A stretch of DNA of 64,000 bases from NCBI GenBank assembly GCA_033558025.1, contig JAUCEF010000001.1:744001-808000 (forward strand), in the 5' to 3' direction. A model generated the notes under the pieces. That model had not been told where the DNA came from. It searched no databases and saw nothing but the letters and a program-made list of their open reading frames with translations. This document shows positions 33,143 to 44,550 of the stretch, piece after piece. Within the stretch, counting starts at the first letter, position 1. Each line of letters begins with the position of its first letter. This DNA comes from Phytophthora sp. 'mugwort'. Its lineage: Eukaryota; Oomycota; Peronosporomycetes; Peronosporales; Peronosporaceae. Both the position numbers and the translations under genes were made by a program.

Positions 33143-34237
33143 CTACTTCAGCTTCTCCAGCGCAGCGCCAATGATTTTAATTGCTTTGGCCACTACTTCC
33201 ATGTTTGCTTGGGAGCCCATGTGGCCCAGACGCAGCACCTTGCCCTTCAGCGGACCGTACGACCCACCCACCAGCAGCTTTTGTGCGTACAGTTCCTCCT
33301 GTAGTGCGTCCCAGTCGCAACTTTCGGGAAGTTCGATCGCCGTCACAGTAGGGGAGGCCGCGCTCTCCTCACCGTAAAGCTTGAGTCCCAGCGTCTCCTG
33401 AACCTCACGTCGTGCGAACTTGCTGACCTCCGTGTGTCGGTGGATTGCCGCTTCGATTCCGCCCTCTTGCTTAACGTTCTCGCAAGCTACCAGAGCAGCA
33501 CGGATCGCCTGCCAGTTGTGTGTGTATGGCAGCAGACGCGGCTCCTGGAGCGCGGCAAGGTAGAACGGCTGCAGCGCGTCGTAGCCGACGTACTTAACCT
33601 CGTTAATCCGTTTCCACGCCTTCTCACTCACCGTTGTGAATGCCAGCGCCGGGGGACCTGAGAACGCCTTGTGAGGTCCCAACAGACCCAAGTCGATCTT
33701 CCACGCGTCCACATTCAAAGGCGCACCGCCCGCACTCGACACAAAGTCCACCAAAAAAAGGCCATCCGTTGTCTCGTTCGCCACCGTGTCCCCCACTCCT
33801 TCCAGATTATTGAGCACTCCACTGGGCGTCTCACAGTGAACCGCCGTCACCAGCTTCGGGTTTGAGCGGCGAATCTCATCGCACAGCGCCTCCACGTCGA
33901 TGGTCTTGCGCCAGTCGCACTTGACCACCCGAACGTCTGCACCAAGGGCCTTGGCCATGTCTGCGAAGCCTTCGCCGAAGAGTCCATTGGCAGCACACAC
34001 CACCACGTCCCCTGGCTTCACGGTGCTCTTGAGAGCGCCCCACAGCGCCAACATGGCCTCACCTGATTGAATGGCTACGCTGCAGCTCTCAGCGTGCAGG
34101 AACTCCTGTAGGTTACGTTCCAGAGCGAGGTAGTCGTCCCAGAAGGCGGGATCCAGGTCAGACGACCCGCAGGCGGTCCCCAGGGCTTCCAGAACATTAG
34201 GCGGCATCTGCGAGGGCCCTGGAATGAGCTCCAGCAT
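33143..34237 (-). CDS. Class V aminotransferase (alanine-glyoxylate/serine-pyruvate type)
   Basis: A single frame of 364 aa starts at ATG 34237 (MLELIPGPSQMPPNVLEAL), the usual start context of this family. The frame is open further to a GTG at 34309, so an upstream exon with a targeting signal cannot be excluded. The fold-type I PLP site is readable: the PLP lysine about residue 190 in GLLGPHKAFSGPPA, the pyridoxal-facing Asp in FLVDFVSSAGG, and HCETPSG before it. The enzyme moves an amino group between alanine or serine and glyoxylate or pyruvate, acting in peroxisomes or mitochondria in most eukaryotes. It is divergent with the V-ATPase accessory-like gene (260 bp between the starts), suggesting a shared promoter region. 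Confidence 0.9.
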   Translation of the reverse strand: MLELIPGPSQMPPNVLEALGTACGSSDLDPAFWDDYLALERNLQEFLHAESCSVAIQSGEAMLALWGALKSTVKPGDVVVCAANGLFGEGFADMAKALGADVRVVKCDWRKTIDVEALCDEIRRSNPKLVTAVHCETPSGVLNNLEGVGDTVANETTDGLFLVDFVSSAGGAPLNVDAWKIDLGLLGPHKAFSGPPALAFTTVSEKAWKRINEVKYVGYDALQPFYLAALQEPRLLPYTHNWQAIRAALVACENVKQEGGIEAAIHRHTEVSKFARREVQETLGLKLYGEESAASPTVTAIELPESCDWDALQEELYAQKLLVGGSYGPLKGKVLRLGHMGSQANMEVVAKAIKIIGAALEKLK

Positions 34238-34497
34238 GTCAGTCGGGTGTGTGATTACTGCTGAGCAAGTGCGTGGCGTATCGGACCTTATCGGACGGAC
34301 GCCAGACACGAAAGAGACACATGATTGGATTAAATGTCGACTAGAATCAGATAATCAGGTGATATGAAAAGAGTTCTAATGCGCTAAACAGAGTACTATA
34401 ATAAGTACTATCTGACCCATTATTGCGCTAAATGATGCGGCGGTTTTTGCCCTCTTTTCACATACCGGTAACAGATCTTAAGCATCAAACGTCGGCC

Positions 34498-35655
34498 ATG
34501 TCCTTGCTGCGCTCGCTCTTCCTGCTCTCGGCAGCGGCCCTCGTGGCCCCCAGCGCGTCCGCCGACCAAGTGCTAGTCTTGGGCAAGTCCCCCGCCCCAT
34601 TATGGCACGAAACGCCCTCGTCTGGAGCCTTCTCTGTAGCCGGCATGGCCGATCTGGCGCTGAGTTCGCTGGGGCTTGGCACGGGCCGGGTTTCCTCGCG
34701 CTCTGCCGTCCAGAGCCCACTGCAGGCCGACATATTCACGCACAGCGAGGCCTACGCATTGTTGCTCTTGAACGACGCATCTTCATCCAGTCTAGAGGCC
34801 GTGAACACTGCGCTGGGCGGCGTCCAGGCCTTCCATGGGCTGTACCCGGCTCATGCCTCCAACGTCAAGGTTCCAGTGGCTGTAGCGCAGGAGTTCGGGG
34901 CCAAATATACGTCTGGGCTACACTGTGCCGGTAGCGCAGCGCTGTGCGCCAGCGTGGAGGCGGAGACGCCCCAGGTGACGGCGGAGCTGGTGCAGCAGGT
35001 ACTGACGGCCAACAGCTTCTTGAGCTCTAGTGATGAGCACGATGTGGCTTTCGCCAAGGAGCTGGCACAGGTGATGCAGCTCACGACGGAGGTAAAGCAG
35101 ATTCAGGGCAAGACACTGTTCCTTGTGGGGCTCTCGGGTTTGACAGGGAACAAGCAGAGAGCGGCACAACAGGCGGTGGCGACCACCGTGACGGAGTTCC
35201 TGGCCCAGCTGATGAAGAGTGACCAGGTAGTCGGAGCGCAAGTCATGACGGGAAGTCTCCCCACTGCTGTGCAGCAGACGGCGGCGCTCTCGCGTCGTGC
35301 GCGCAGCCGGAAGCTGGTGACGAAGCTGTTGAACGATGAGAAGGAAGAGGAGAGTGATGAAGATGACGAGGATGAAGAAGAGGAGGACGAAGACGTTGAG
35401 GTCGTGGACCTCGCAGCGGCGAGTGGAAGCGTGTCGGAGGGCGAGGATAACTCGACGACCACGACCAACAGCACTGCGCCTGGTGCTGTGTCGATGCCCG
35501 ACATCGCAGAGTACCAAATCATCCTTTGGACGTCAGTGCTGCTTGGAGTCGTGCTGCTAATTTCGATCCTGGCGATGGCTAACATGGACGCTGGACGCGA
35601 CAGTCTGCTGTACGCCAAGTTCATCGCCGACGTGAAAGGCCGAAAGACCAACTAA
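34498..35655 (+). CDS. V-ATPase accessory (ATP6AP1/AP2-like) membrane protein
   Basis: I chose the ATG at 34498 because it begins a clean signal peptide (MSLLRSLFLLSAAALVAPSA), giving 385 aa; an ATG at 34432 would add 22 residues before it. A luminal domain of about 270 residues contains two Cys (HCAGSAALCAS). A strongly acidic tract (about 280-305) and a Thr/Asn-rich linker follow, then one membrane helix (about 341-361). The tail NMDAGRDSLLYAKF is close to the NMDPGYDS motif ending the human renin receptor/ATP6AP2. Those proteins help assemble the V-type proton pump in the ER and stay with its membrane sector. The identification rests mainly on this C-terminus. Confidence 0.75.
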   Translation: MSLLRSLFLLSAAALVAPSASADQVLVLGKSPAPLWHETPSSGAFSVAGMADLALSSLGLGTGRVSSRSAVQSPLQADIFTHSEAYALLLLNDASSSSLEAVNTALGGVQAFHGLYPAHASNVKVPVAVAQEFGAKYTSGLHCAGSAALCASVEAETPQVTAELVQQVLTANSFLSSSDEHDVAFAKELAQVMQLTTEVKQIQGKTLFLVGLSGLTGNKQRAAQQAVATTVTEFLAQLMKSDQVVGAQVMTGSLPTAVQQTAALSRRARSRKLVTKLLNDEKEEESDEDDEDEEEEDEDVEVVDLAAASGSVSEGEDNSTTTTNSTAPGAVSMPDIAEYQIILWTSVLLGVVLLISILAMANMDAGRDSLLYAKFIADVKGRKTN

Positions 35656-35913
35656 CTCTGCTGTAGTAGCGCAGATTCACTGAGGAGCTTCAGTTTTCTT
35701 GGATATGAACGAGAAGCTGTAGTTTCGGAGCGAGTAACCCTTAATATGCATCATTCCTCCTGAGTACATGAAGCTTGACCAATTTCCAATAACATTAAGT
35801 ACTACAGCACTATAAATCTCGCACTGTCTTGTATTTGAAGAGAGCCGTCAGTACGTAACCAAAGCGTAGTTTCATCACCCAAGACGTTTGATCGCTGTGT
35901 GTGATACAGCATC

Positions 35914-37863
35914 TCAAAGCTGTGGTCGTACTGAACACTCCCGGAATCGAGCGGGGTCTTGACGCTTCGTCTTCTCTTGTCGATGGTGGGTGAACCGTTG
36001 AATAAGTTCACCCTTGCGCTCAATAATCTTCTCCTGTGCTTGTGCTCGCCTCCTGCAACAACAACAAATGGCGTCAGAACGACTCTAACTTCACCAATAA
36101 TCACAATAAAACCACCTCAGACGCTGCAAGTTTCCTGAAATGTACGCTGTCACATCTTCAGTAAAGTTTTGTACGAAGGAGCAGAGCTGAACAATCTGCT
36201 CTGACGTCGTCCCTATAAGAAGCTCTTGAAGCGCTGATTCGGCCATTATACGGTAGCTGGTGATCATTTTCTCTCTATCAGCGATAGGCGAACCTGGTTT
36301 TAGGCCACTAAAATGTGAGGGTTCAAAGAGCTTAGAGGTCGAACTTGATCCTTTCACTCCAGATGTAGGAGATTCCTGAATAAATGGGAGAAATCCTGTT
36401 TGTCCAATAGAACTGGTACTTGTATGGGGGCGTTGGTTTTGAAAGATGCAAGTCATAATGGCTGGGGTACGAGACGGAGACGAGGCACGTGACTCAGCCA
36501 CAGATGCATTGAGAGTGCTCATTTGCTCGTGGCAAGTCTGAAGCGCTTTCCACGTCTTGATAATCGCTTCAAGCATCGTCTTGAGATCGTCCGAGAGTTC
36601 GTGCTGCAGCTTGATTTCCACTTGAGCTCGAGAGGTCTTGTATTCCAGTCTCTTTTCCTCCAATAAAGTCTCCACTTGTTCGTTTAGGTTTGCGTTCTGC
36701 TCACTTGTAGTCTTCAGCTCATGTTGTACTCGACCGAGTTGTTTTTCTAGTGTTAATATCGTTGTCTGACATCGCTCAAGGTCTGTTCGTTGATGAGCGT
36801 TAACACCACTAAGGGTAGTCACCGTCTTCTCGAGTTTTGCATTCTCGCCACGCAAAATCTCGGTCTGTCGGTCAATCTCGATCTGAATATTGCGTCGTTC
36901 TAACTCGATCTTCGCTATCCGCTTCCGCCACTTCTCTTTGTCATGTGCAATCTCCGCCTCACCTTGAAGCAGACGCTCAATAGCCTCGTCGCGTTCACGT
37001 TCTACCTCGAGTTCATTCTGTTTGGCGAGTCCCTGATCCAGTTGGGCTTCCTTCGCTCGTTCTCGCGCGACATCTCGATCTTGAATGGCCTCATTGCGTA
37101 ATCGTAGCGCTTCCTCCTCACGTACTCGGCACTCGTCTTGTATCTGCTGCAACTTGGCGATGACTTGTTCAGCCACTTTCCAGCTCTGCACTGCGTTGTT
37201 TCGAGCTCGCTGTTCAGATACCAGCTCAGTTCGGAGCTGTGCAGCTTCAAGATGCAAGGCATCGCGCTCTGTGGTGCGTGCTGCCACGAAACTTCGCAAC
37301 TCTTCGACCTGTTGACTCAACGCCGTGCACTCTTCAACCACCTGTCTACGCAGCAGAATGAGGCGATCGCGCTCGATCCTGCACTGTTCGCGCTCTTGTT
37401 TAGCTTGTTTGAGTGATCCGATCGCATGCTCGTACTCCAGCTCGCAGTCTGTTAGCTGGCGCTGCGCCTGATTGCGCTGTGAAATTGCGATATCGCGCTC
37501 CTTCTCGCAGGTGTGTTTGCCTCCATAGTGTTGAAGCTGCTGCCCCATGTCAAAGTGGCCCCAGTGCATGGCTAGATCGAGGGGAGTATGGCCATTCCTG
37601 TTCTTCTCATTCAGTGGAGCACCACGTCGAACGAGCTCCTCCATTATCTTGGAGCGGTTCCACAGTGACGCGGTGTGTAGCAAGGTATTCCATCCCTGGT
37701 CCTTGAGGGTGGCAAGATTTGCACCAGCAGCCTCAAGTTCCTGGAAAACCTGCATGATGTAGCCATCCGTGTCCTCAGCGTCCCAGATGGCTTCATTGTC
37801 GAAGAGATGGATGATCTTCTCTTGGGCAACAGCATTCAGTCCATTCTGCTGTCGTGACGACAT
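35914..37863 (-). CDS. Ankyrin-repeat and long coiled-coil protein
   Basis: Exon 1 runs from ATG 37863 to 36116 and exon 2 from 36052 to 35914, with a 63-bp intron (GT at 36115, AG at 36053). The protein is 628 aa. Residues about 45-115 hold two ankyrin repeats (WNTLLHTASLWNRSKIMEEL and NGHTPLDLAMHWGHFDMG). Residues about 120-460 form a long coiled coil rich in Glu, Arg and Gln, followed by a Ser/Thr-rich segment and a helical tail. Without the intron the frame would end in SGNLQRLRWFYCDYW; the spliced end adds a basic peptide. It is probably a structural or adaptor protein; no enzyme motif is present. Confidence 0.8.
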
Positions 37864-37968
37864 CCGTACTTATCAACAAATGAACTTTAAAGTATTCAAG
37901 TCGACTATATTTATCAAGGAATGCTTGGAATATCTTGGCGGATGTTCGTCGTCAATTACTGCGAATCC

Positions 37969-38428
37969 TTATCCGCCAGCATTTGCTGGTGTTCCTGCTT
38001 CCACTGCACCATAAATTAGATCCCACGCGATTATGAATAAATGTTCATCGGATTCTAGAGTGCCAACCTGCTCCATCGTCGCAGATGTGATACCAATCTG
38101 AGCTCGAACGTTGGAACGGCGCTGAGCTAGCCGCGCAAGCTCGCGCTCCGTATTCTACAGATCATTAGAGAACTAGTCACCTTGCAAAGCGTAGTACCAA
38201 TTATTGCAACTCGAACCTCTCGCATCCTCGCACACCTCGCTCGAAACTCCTCTAAGCGACGGTCTTCTCGATACAAATGCGGAGCACTGTGAGCAATATT
38301 ATCATCGACCTGCTGTCTCCAACGTCACACGCACCTTGTAGGGCTATCGATACTGCCGTCGCCTCGGGTTCGTCGTTTCCAGCTTCCGGGTGGTCGTCAC
38401 CTTCATCCTCACGCGGGTGGTTCTTCAT
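37969..38428 (-). CDS. Small coiled-coil protein, 3 exons (108 aa)
   Basis: Three exons were joined by hand: 38428-38335, 38263-38217 and 38154-37969. The introns are 71 bp (GTGCGT...AAG) and 62 bp (GTTCGA...TAG). The product starts MKNHPREDEGDDHPEAG (acidic), continues into a helix LEEFRARCARMRENTEREL with coiled-coil heptads, and ends FIIAWDLIYGAVEAGTPANAGG. An in-frame TGA 9 bases before the ATG supports the start. Splicing is supported only by frame closure and heptad continuity across both junctions; the second donor is not a strong one. No family is recognised. Confidence 0.5.
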
Positions 38429-38851
38429 CGCGTCGGCTCAGGTTCAAGAGTCTCTTCAAGTCCGTTCAGCACTATCCACTCGAAAGACCATCGCGGGTCA
38501 CCGAAACCAGCCCCAAAGCTATCCATGGACGATGTATGGAGCTTGGTAGGCTTGTTTGGCTCACTGACCAACTAACAAAGCACCTTGGAGTGCGATCTAA
38601 GACGATCTTCTTCTGGGAAGGCTTACACGCTAGAAGTGCTCAAGTCTTTGGGCATCATGATGTATGGAAGCCCTGTCGTCCACAAACTGCATTAGCTATT
38701 GACTCCTCGGCAAGACTCGACGGGGCGGGTGCTGCCAGTATAATTGGCAGATCTTCATGAGGCTCATAACCTGTTGAATAAAGTGCACTTGGACACGGAT
38801 CATCCATTATCCGCAACTGTAAACAAACAAACAAAAATGGCTGCTGTCTAT
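38429..38851. other. Intergenic stretch between two minus-strand genes
   Basis: It is probably the promoter of the 108-aa gene and the 3' region of the TMEM242-like gene. A 50-codon minus-strand frame starting MDDPCPSALYSTGYEPH has no support. Confidence 0.4.
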
Positions 38852-39525
38852 TCACTTGTCGCCATTTGCTGCCTTCCTCTCGTCCTTCTTCACCTCATCA
38901 GCAATAACGTCCAGGATCTCCCTCTTCGCCTCTCCGAGCCCCTCAACCTTCAGTTGCTCCACCTGAATACTCTTTTGAGACGGTGGCGTCGTCTGCAGTC
39001 GCTGTCGAAGCTCCGTCATCTAAGAAAATACCATCAAAGCATCAATAACAATCTCAATTTTTTCTAATAGGCGATGTGCTCTCACATTGGTGACTCCGAG
39101 AGCGGCAGCGGCCCCGCCCACCAGCACACAGCAGCCAGTGACGGACACGAGCGTAACACCCAGCAGCACCTTCCGGGCCGCCGTGCTGGGCGGTAGAGGT
39201 TTATCCAGAGCCAGTTTCCGCTCGAATAGCGTGGCGTTCTGAGGCTTGAACTCGTTCTTGCTGCTCGAAGGTTTTCCCAGACTCTTCTCCTCCTCGGCCA
39301 GCGCCTTCTTCTGCTTAGTCATGCCATAGTAGAAGCCTGCAGCACAATATCACAGTAGGAAAACATGTCAGTAGCAATAAAACCACACCGTAAGAAATAG
39401 TGGCAGTGTAGACAAGTACCTCCGCCCAGAAACGACGCGGCCACCATTGACACCGCCATGGACACGATGTTAACGACGCGCTGCTGCTCCGACGCTGCTA
39501 CCTCCTCGTCACCAACGCCGCTCAT
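38852..39525 (-). CDS. TMEM242-like membrane protein, 3 exons (174 aa)
   Basis: Exons 39525-39420, 39336-39086 and 39019-38852 join in frame (introns of 83 and 66 bp, GT-AG). Two membrane helices are visible: about residues 18-42 (VNIVSMAVSMVAASFLGGGF) and about 89-115 (VLLGVTLVSVTGCCVLVGGA). The block ending ALGV, followed by a Met-x-Glu/Asp-x-Arg-x-x-(Leu/Met)-Gln segment (TNMTELRQRLQ), parallels the end of animal TMEM242, an inner mitochondrial membrane protein involved in ATP synthase and complex I assembly. Similarity is short, so the function is inferred. A charged helix (VEGLGEAKREILDVIADE) ends the protein. Confidence 0.65.
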
Positions 39526-40010
39526 TTTGTGCACTTTAACATGCAACGTTTGACTTTGTAAAAGATAATTTCTTACAATTTAAAAATCGCTGAAAATTAG
39601 TTAATCAGTTGCAATATAAGCTTTCAGGAACCAGGACAATTCAATATCTGAACCAATGTCAGTTCCCAAGGAGGAGCACCGTCCGCCCACGAGCACCCTG
39701 ATTCAGAGCGTTTCTCATCGCTGGTAACTGCTATGAGGGTGTTCCACGAGTAGAACGGTAACTTTATGATGCCCTATATTTTCCAGGTGCCTGAGCACGT
39801 CGCCCCGACCTCTGCAGAAAATCTGTGGCCGGACGAGACGCGTTGACTCCGTTTGGGTGGGAAACCCGCAACTTCGTATGGTTTTGGCACAAACTATTAC
39901 TACAAACTAGAGAACCGGTTCGGCGTCAGTTTGTGCTCAGTTTTAACGTTACATATGATGCAAGAGCGTTGTTTTGTGCGATGTACCCAACTAATATTCA
40001 TTAAATGAAC
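39526..40010. other. Intergenic stretch before the MULE
   Basis: No gene seen. It contains the promoter of the TMEM242-like gene on the left. I looked for, but did not find, the terminal inverted repeat of the MULE here. Confidence 0.4.
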
Positions 40011-41427
40011 TTATGTATCGAAGATAGTCTGCATCTTCTGGGGCTTCATAGGCTTCAAAAACGTAGCTCTCAATAAAAGCAAGTATCCCATACACCACAA
40101 CTCGATTCGTCCGTTTGTTGATACTCGCTGCTGATCACTCGCTTCCATCGTTTGTTGTGTTTCAGGAATGGATGGAACGCGTCCTTGAGCAAGTCCGAGA
40201 CTTTGTCGATGGTGGCTTTGTCGTTTCCACACGCATTACAGTGTACGTCCACTTCTTCAAATTAATGCACAGGGCACACCAGTGATTGGAGTCGATCAGC
40301 ACTGCTCCTACAAGCTTACCCGTAGCGCGCTCCACTGTTTTGTCCTGAATCAGCCAATCAATCCTCTCCTCGTTGTTTTCTTCAATCCCATCAACTGGGA
40401 CGTGAAAGTAGCAATGGGGACGGCATTTGGTCGATTGTCTGCTTCACTACAAATTGTGCTGATACCTGATACTATTCACACGTCTTCGAGCTCTCCGTTC
40501 AATGCAAATGCCAGTAATGCTAACTCTTCCTCGTCTTTGAGATTAGAATAGCGAATGCATGTACAGACATCTTCGACATCGAATTCAGCAATGTCAGCGA
40601 ATAGTGGTCCACAGTCATCACGGTCCACATATATACTGCGAGCCCAGTTGATTGTCTTTTCGAGCCATTGAAAAGTATTTCGAAATTTGTACCACTTTTC
40701 CATACTGTGGATGTAGTCTCCTGAGATCTTTGGGTACAGAATATCGCGACCAAGCTCAAATTTGATTAGAATATCTTCATCCTTTAAAGCCACACCCTTA
40801 GTTTCGTGGTAGCTTCTTTACTATCCGCTATTCGCGCTTTGCACAAGTCCACCCAATCACGCGGGGGAAGCACACGTCACTTCTGTGCATTTAATGACCC
40901 AATATATTTTCCAGTTGCAGGGACTGCCACACACAACGACGGATATTCTTTGATATCAGGAAATTATCCGCGATTTCAAATTTGGGTAGAAAAGAAGACC
41001 ACTCGTGGTACGAAAGCATTTCTGCCTCCAAAGCATCCATCATGGCTGCAACGCTCTCACCCGAAGGAACTGAAGCTTGCTCGCGTTCATTGTAAATAAC
41101 CTGCAGCTGGGCGAAGCGCTTCTTTCGTGCGAATTTGCGTTGTTTGACTGTAGTCTTACGCCGACCTGGAGTCTTCAGCCCCTTTTGTACCGACCAAATA
41201 CGGGTGTTTCCTGCTGAGGCCATCGGGGCAGTACTTGCAGGTTTCGCCGGAGTGAGTGCGTCACTCTGTTTAAAAATGCCCACGGGAAGTGTTAAAGAGA
41301 CTAACCCATCTTTTGACGACCGGTTTGGACAGTTTGTGTCGGAATCACTCTCTTTGGATTCACTAGCCAACACTATCACGTTTGGAGCAAAGGATTTGGC
41401 CGTCTTCTCTTCGTTGTGATTTAGCAC
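40011..41427 (-). pseudogene. Ulp1-like cysteine protease segment of the MULE
   Basis: Three fragments (41427-40891, 40793-40476, 40260-40011) make up a protein with a basic N-terminal linker, a middle part (EDILIKFELGRDILY, PLFADIAEFDVEDVC) and a C-terminal Ulp1/SENP catalytic end, QTDESSCGVW. Its Gln-x-Asp...Cys-Gly pattern is the SUMO-protease active-site loop. The His-containing part is not clear. In MULEs this gene is of unknown use to the element. Confidence 0.6.
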
Positions 41428-43742
41428 AACATCTGGTTATTTTGGTGAGGAACCCTGTGAGTGGGCATTGACACTTCCCGGCGGCTCGGACCCTTTGTCA
41501 CTAGGCAGCCCATCCGGATATTGAACGTGAATATGATCCAAAAGCGAGACGGCGCGCTCAAGTGCATCCAATCGCTTCCTACGAAAGCATTGGTTATCTT
41601 AAGTAGTATATCATTGCCTTGCTCGTACTGATCGGCATCAAACTCACTTAAAGCTTCTGCAATTCTCTTCGCGTTCTGAAGAGTCTCCCTGTACTTTAAC
41701 GTGTTGGTTTTAATGTGCGAACCGGCCGCTTCTCTATCATAAGTTGTGAATATCCGCTCACTTTGTGATCCTTGGTAAAAAAATGCTTTCATCAAGGCTT
41801 CTGAATTATACTGCCATCTCGGATTCAAAGAGTCAAATGGGATAACTTCTGAATATTTCCGACGCATCCGAAGATACATCAAATAACTGCACGCTAATTT
41901 TTGCGTCAGGCCTGTCATGCAGAATGATCTCCAGTTCTTCGCGTCGACCGTACACGATGTCGATGCGCTTCCGACCAAGAAAGTGTCACGTTCGCGTTCT
42001 TGGACGTCGTAGTACGTCGCAGCATTGACTGCTATATCGTACACCTTCTTGATCGAATCAAAGCGAATTTACTTACCATTTGTGCTAAAATGCTCCAGGT
42101 CCGCACTGGTATGCTGCACCGGATTTCGAATCAGGCCTACGAGGGCCATGTCTGTAATGAACGCTTTTCCCTTCACCTTCGCCCACCGAATCAAACTAGT
42201 TACCGTCTCATCGATATCCACGTTTCGACCAACGAGCGTCTTAATCTTCTGCCAAGGAGACTCCAACCTATTATTGGTGTTGTTGACGAGGCGTATCAGC
42301 TTGATCAGCATCCTGAGTAACGCCCAACTCTATCTTCATGAAATTGACGTACTTTTCGTATCGCTTTGAATCGCTTTTACGATAAAGCTCATCAAAGGCT
42401 TTAACCGACTCCGTTGCACAGCATCAAGTCTATAGCCAATCTTCGCGACTCGTTCTTTCAGATACTTCACGGCGTGGAACTGATACAGCAAAATACGGGC
42501 TTGTGGAAGTTCGGAGGAAACACTCCAATCTCGGTAAAGTCCTTGTCCACTACGACACACTGGATCTCCCTCCACGACGGGTTGCATTTTTTGAATTGTG
42601 CTATCACGAGACGTAAAATGTTGGAGCGCTCGTCAGTATTGAGAGCGCGCTAACATCGTATAACACAGTTAGAAAACACACAAAATCACACAAACTGGAT
42701 TACAATCTGCCACAAACTGTCACAAACTACCACAGCATAATACAATCTACCCGAACGACTGTGCTGGGGGCTATACGTTGTCATTTCCTACCTGCACATG
42801 CTGCGCGTGGCCGAAAGTATCGTGAACCATGAAAGAAAATAGCTTGTAGCGCTCTGAATTTGTTCCATGAGTGGCATCTGCAAGCATCTCTTCGGGAAAT
42901 GATGAAAACAGAGACCGCACGTGCTCCGTCTGAAAGATAATGCAACGCGTAATGTGCTAAACAACACGAGATCAGACATATCATAGGGAAGCTGAAGAAA
43001 CAGACCAGATTTAATGACGAACCTGTTGGTGCTCTCTATCGACGTCGACATGAGCAACTCCGTACTGCTCGACTTCGCAGAATCGATTCAGAGTTTCGTG
43101 AACTCTATCCGAAATTGTTGTTCCTGCATCCTCCTCACGTCTTAGCTTCGCTAAGAGGTTGTGGATGTTAACCATGGCGGGCTCCAGCTCCGTGTTATCC
43201 CAGATATACTTAAGTATCGTCTTCCTTGAAATCCCAACCCTCCGTAGCTTGTTGACTTCATCGAGGTCCTCAACGTTGAGACGCATACGATTACTCGGAA
43301 TCTGATCATATTCAGCCTTGCCGAACCTGTGGTTGTGGGATGCTTGTGCTGCGAGACGACCAGATAAACTGACTGCCTTCGCGTTTCTGAAGAAGCGACA
43401 GCTTGGCATAAACACAGCGAATATCAGTTTCTATACTGAAAGAATCGCCCCTCAACGAGTGTATACCTTTGATTCACATCCGAAGGTCTCACGTTTTGAC
43501 GTGGTCGCTTAACAGTTGTGCGCTGTCTGAGTTGGCCACCATGCGTGCATAGGTAGTAAACGACGTAGTTTGGCAGGTCTTCGTGTAACAAATTCGAATC
43601 TGGAGCTACTTATCCATGTTTGGCGTATTGTTCCTTGATAATGTTGTTCCTCCTCTGTCGTGTAGTCGATGAACGTTTGAAGTAGTTCTGGTATCGCAAA
43701 AGCATGATAAGCAGCACACTTACAAATCGGGATAACACTCAT
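41421..43742 (-). pseudogene. MULE transposase
   Basis: Minus-strand order: a WRKY-GCM1-like N-terminal zinc region (43742-43400, with LCTHG and KRP remnants), a helical segment (43415-43011, EDLDEVNKLRRVGISRKTIL), and the DDE core. The first Asp lies near DATHGTN, read in a frame near 42870. The middle part is 42587-42336 with SSELPQARILLYQFHAVKYL. The C-terminal part has NNTNNRLESPWQKIKTL near 42270, typical of the MULE family. The zinc finger near DAKNWRSFCMTG follows. Frames shift at several points, so it is inactive. Confidence 0.65.
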
Positions 43743-44349
43743 TTTGGCACTACGTACCTGACAGGTTTTATCACAGTAAGCAGAAAAAAAAACGATTCAA
43801 ACTCGGCAATGCTGTCGAACGTTTTGTCTAGTGGACGTAGACTTGGAATGTAATGTGGAGCGGTGGGGTGGTGGCGTCTGAAGTCTAATCGACATGTGTA
43901 CTCGATACGGATACGGCTGAGGTGTCTTCTTCCTCGTCTCCATACTCAGATTCTTCAGAATCGTTACGGGCGCCGCGTTTTTTGACACCCCATACTGCTG
44001 TCGGTTCGCGGCCCAAAGAGGGGGGTTCCGAAATGATCCAGGGCCAATGATTCCAAAACGCAATATAAGGTTGCTTTGGAGGCGTTGCTTTCAAGTCGAC
44101 CCGAGTACTTCCTCTGTCGTAGCACGGGAACTTCGCCTCAGCCTACTGACAGAAAACGTGATGGATACACCGACCCTTTAGTTTGTAGTGATAGTCACTT
44201 TCGTAAAGTTTTCGTCGATCGAAGCTCTGCCGAGATGCAGAAGGTGCGTCGCCAACTGGACGCCATCAGCCTCCCCCCCCCTCTCCGAGATCCGCGAGTG
44301 GAAGCGCTTCGAGTGGGAACAAGTGTGCCGGCCTTGAAGATGTTCATTA
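43743..44349. other. Stretch between MULE and Ty3 element
   Basis: A short minus-strand frame at 43885-44094 (acidic tail EESEYGDEEEDTSAVS) and a plus-strand frame at 44076-44366 have no recognised domain. They may be host-gene scraps or the edge of the MULE. Confidence 0.35.
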
Positions 44350-44550
44350 TCAAAGTGGAAGCTTAGTTTAGAGGGAGGGCGGCGAATCGAGACGTGAGCT
44401 GCCGCCTGCAGTCAAACGGTTGGAAGCTTCTAGATAAAAAACCACTGACCATCCTACCTCTGCATGTTTTATTATGCATCTCATAATGCTTTAAAGTACC
44501 TCAGCAAAATACCAATACCATAGCTTTTCGGACATTTCGATATACTTACC
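44350..44550 (-). repeat. 3' LTR copy
   Basis: It shares many blocks with 48557-48749, such as tttattatgcat, aaacggtt and cggacattt, in the same order. Borders are approximate. Confidence 0.6.

Larger units (their letters stand above)
40011..43742 (-). mobile_element. MULE transposon with Ulp1-like protease
   Basis: On the minus strand, a FAR1/MULE-type transposase (about 43742-41421) is followed by a segment ending in an Ulp1-type cysteine protease (about 41427-40011). MULEs carrying Ulp1 genes are known from plants and other eukaryotes. Several frames and stops separate the parts. A 140-bp GT-AG intron-like segment with caaact/cacaaa repeats lies at about 42655-42793. No terminal repeats were found, so the borders are approximate. 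Confidence 0.65.

Noticed and set aside
35103..35651. Minus-strand Ser-rich frame of 182 codons
   Set aside because: It is the complement of the acidic, GAG/GAC-rich part of the V-ATPase accessory-like gene.
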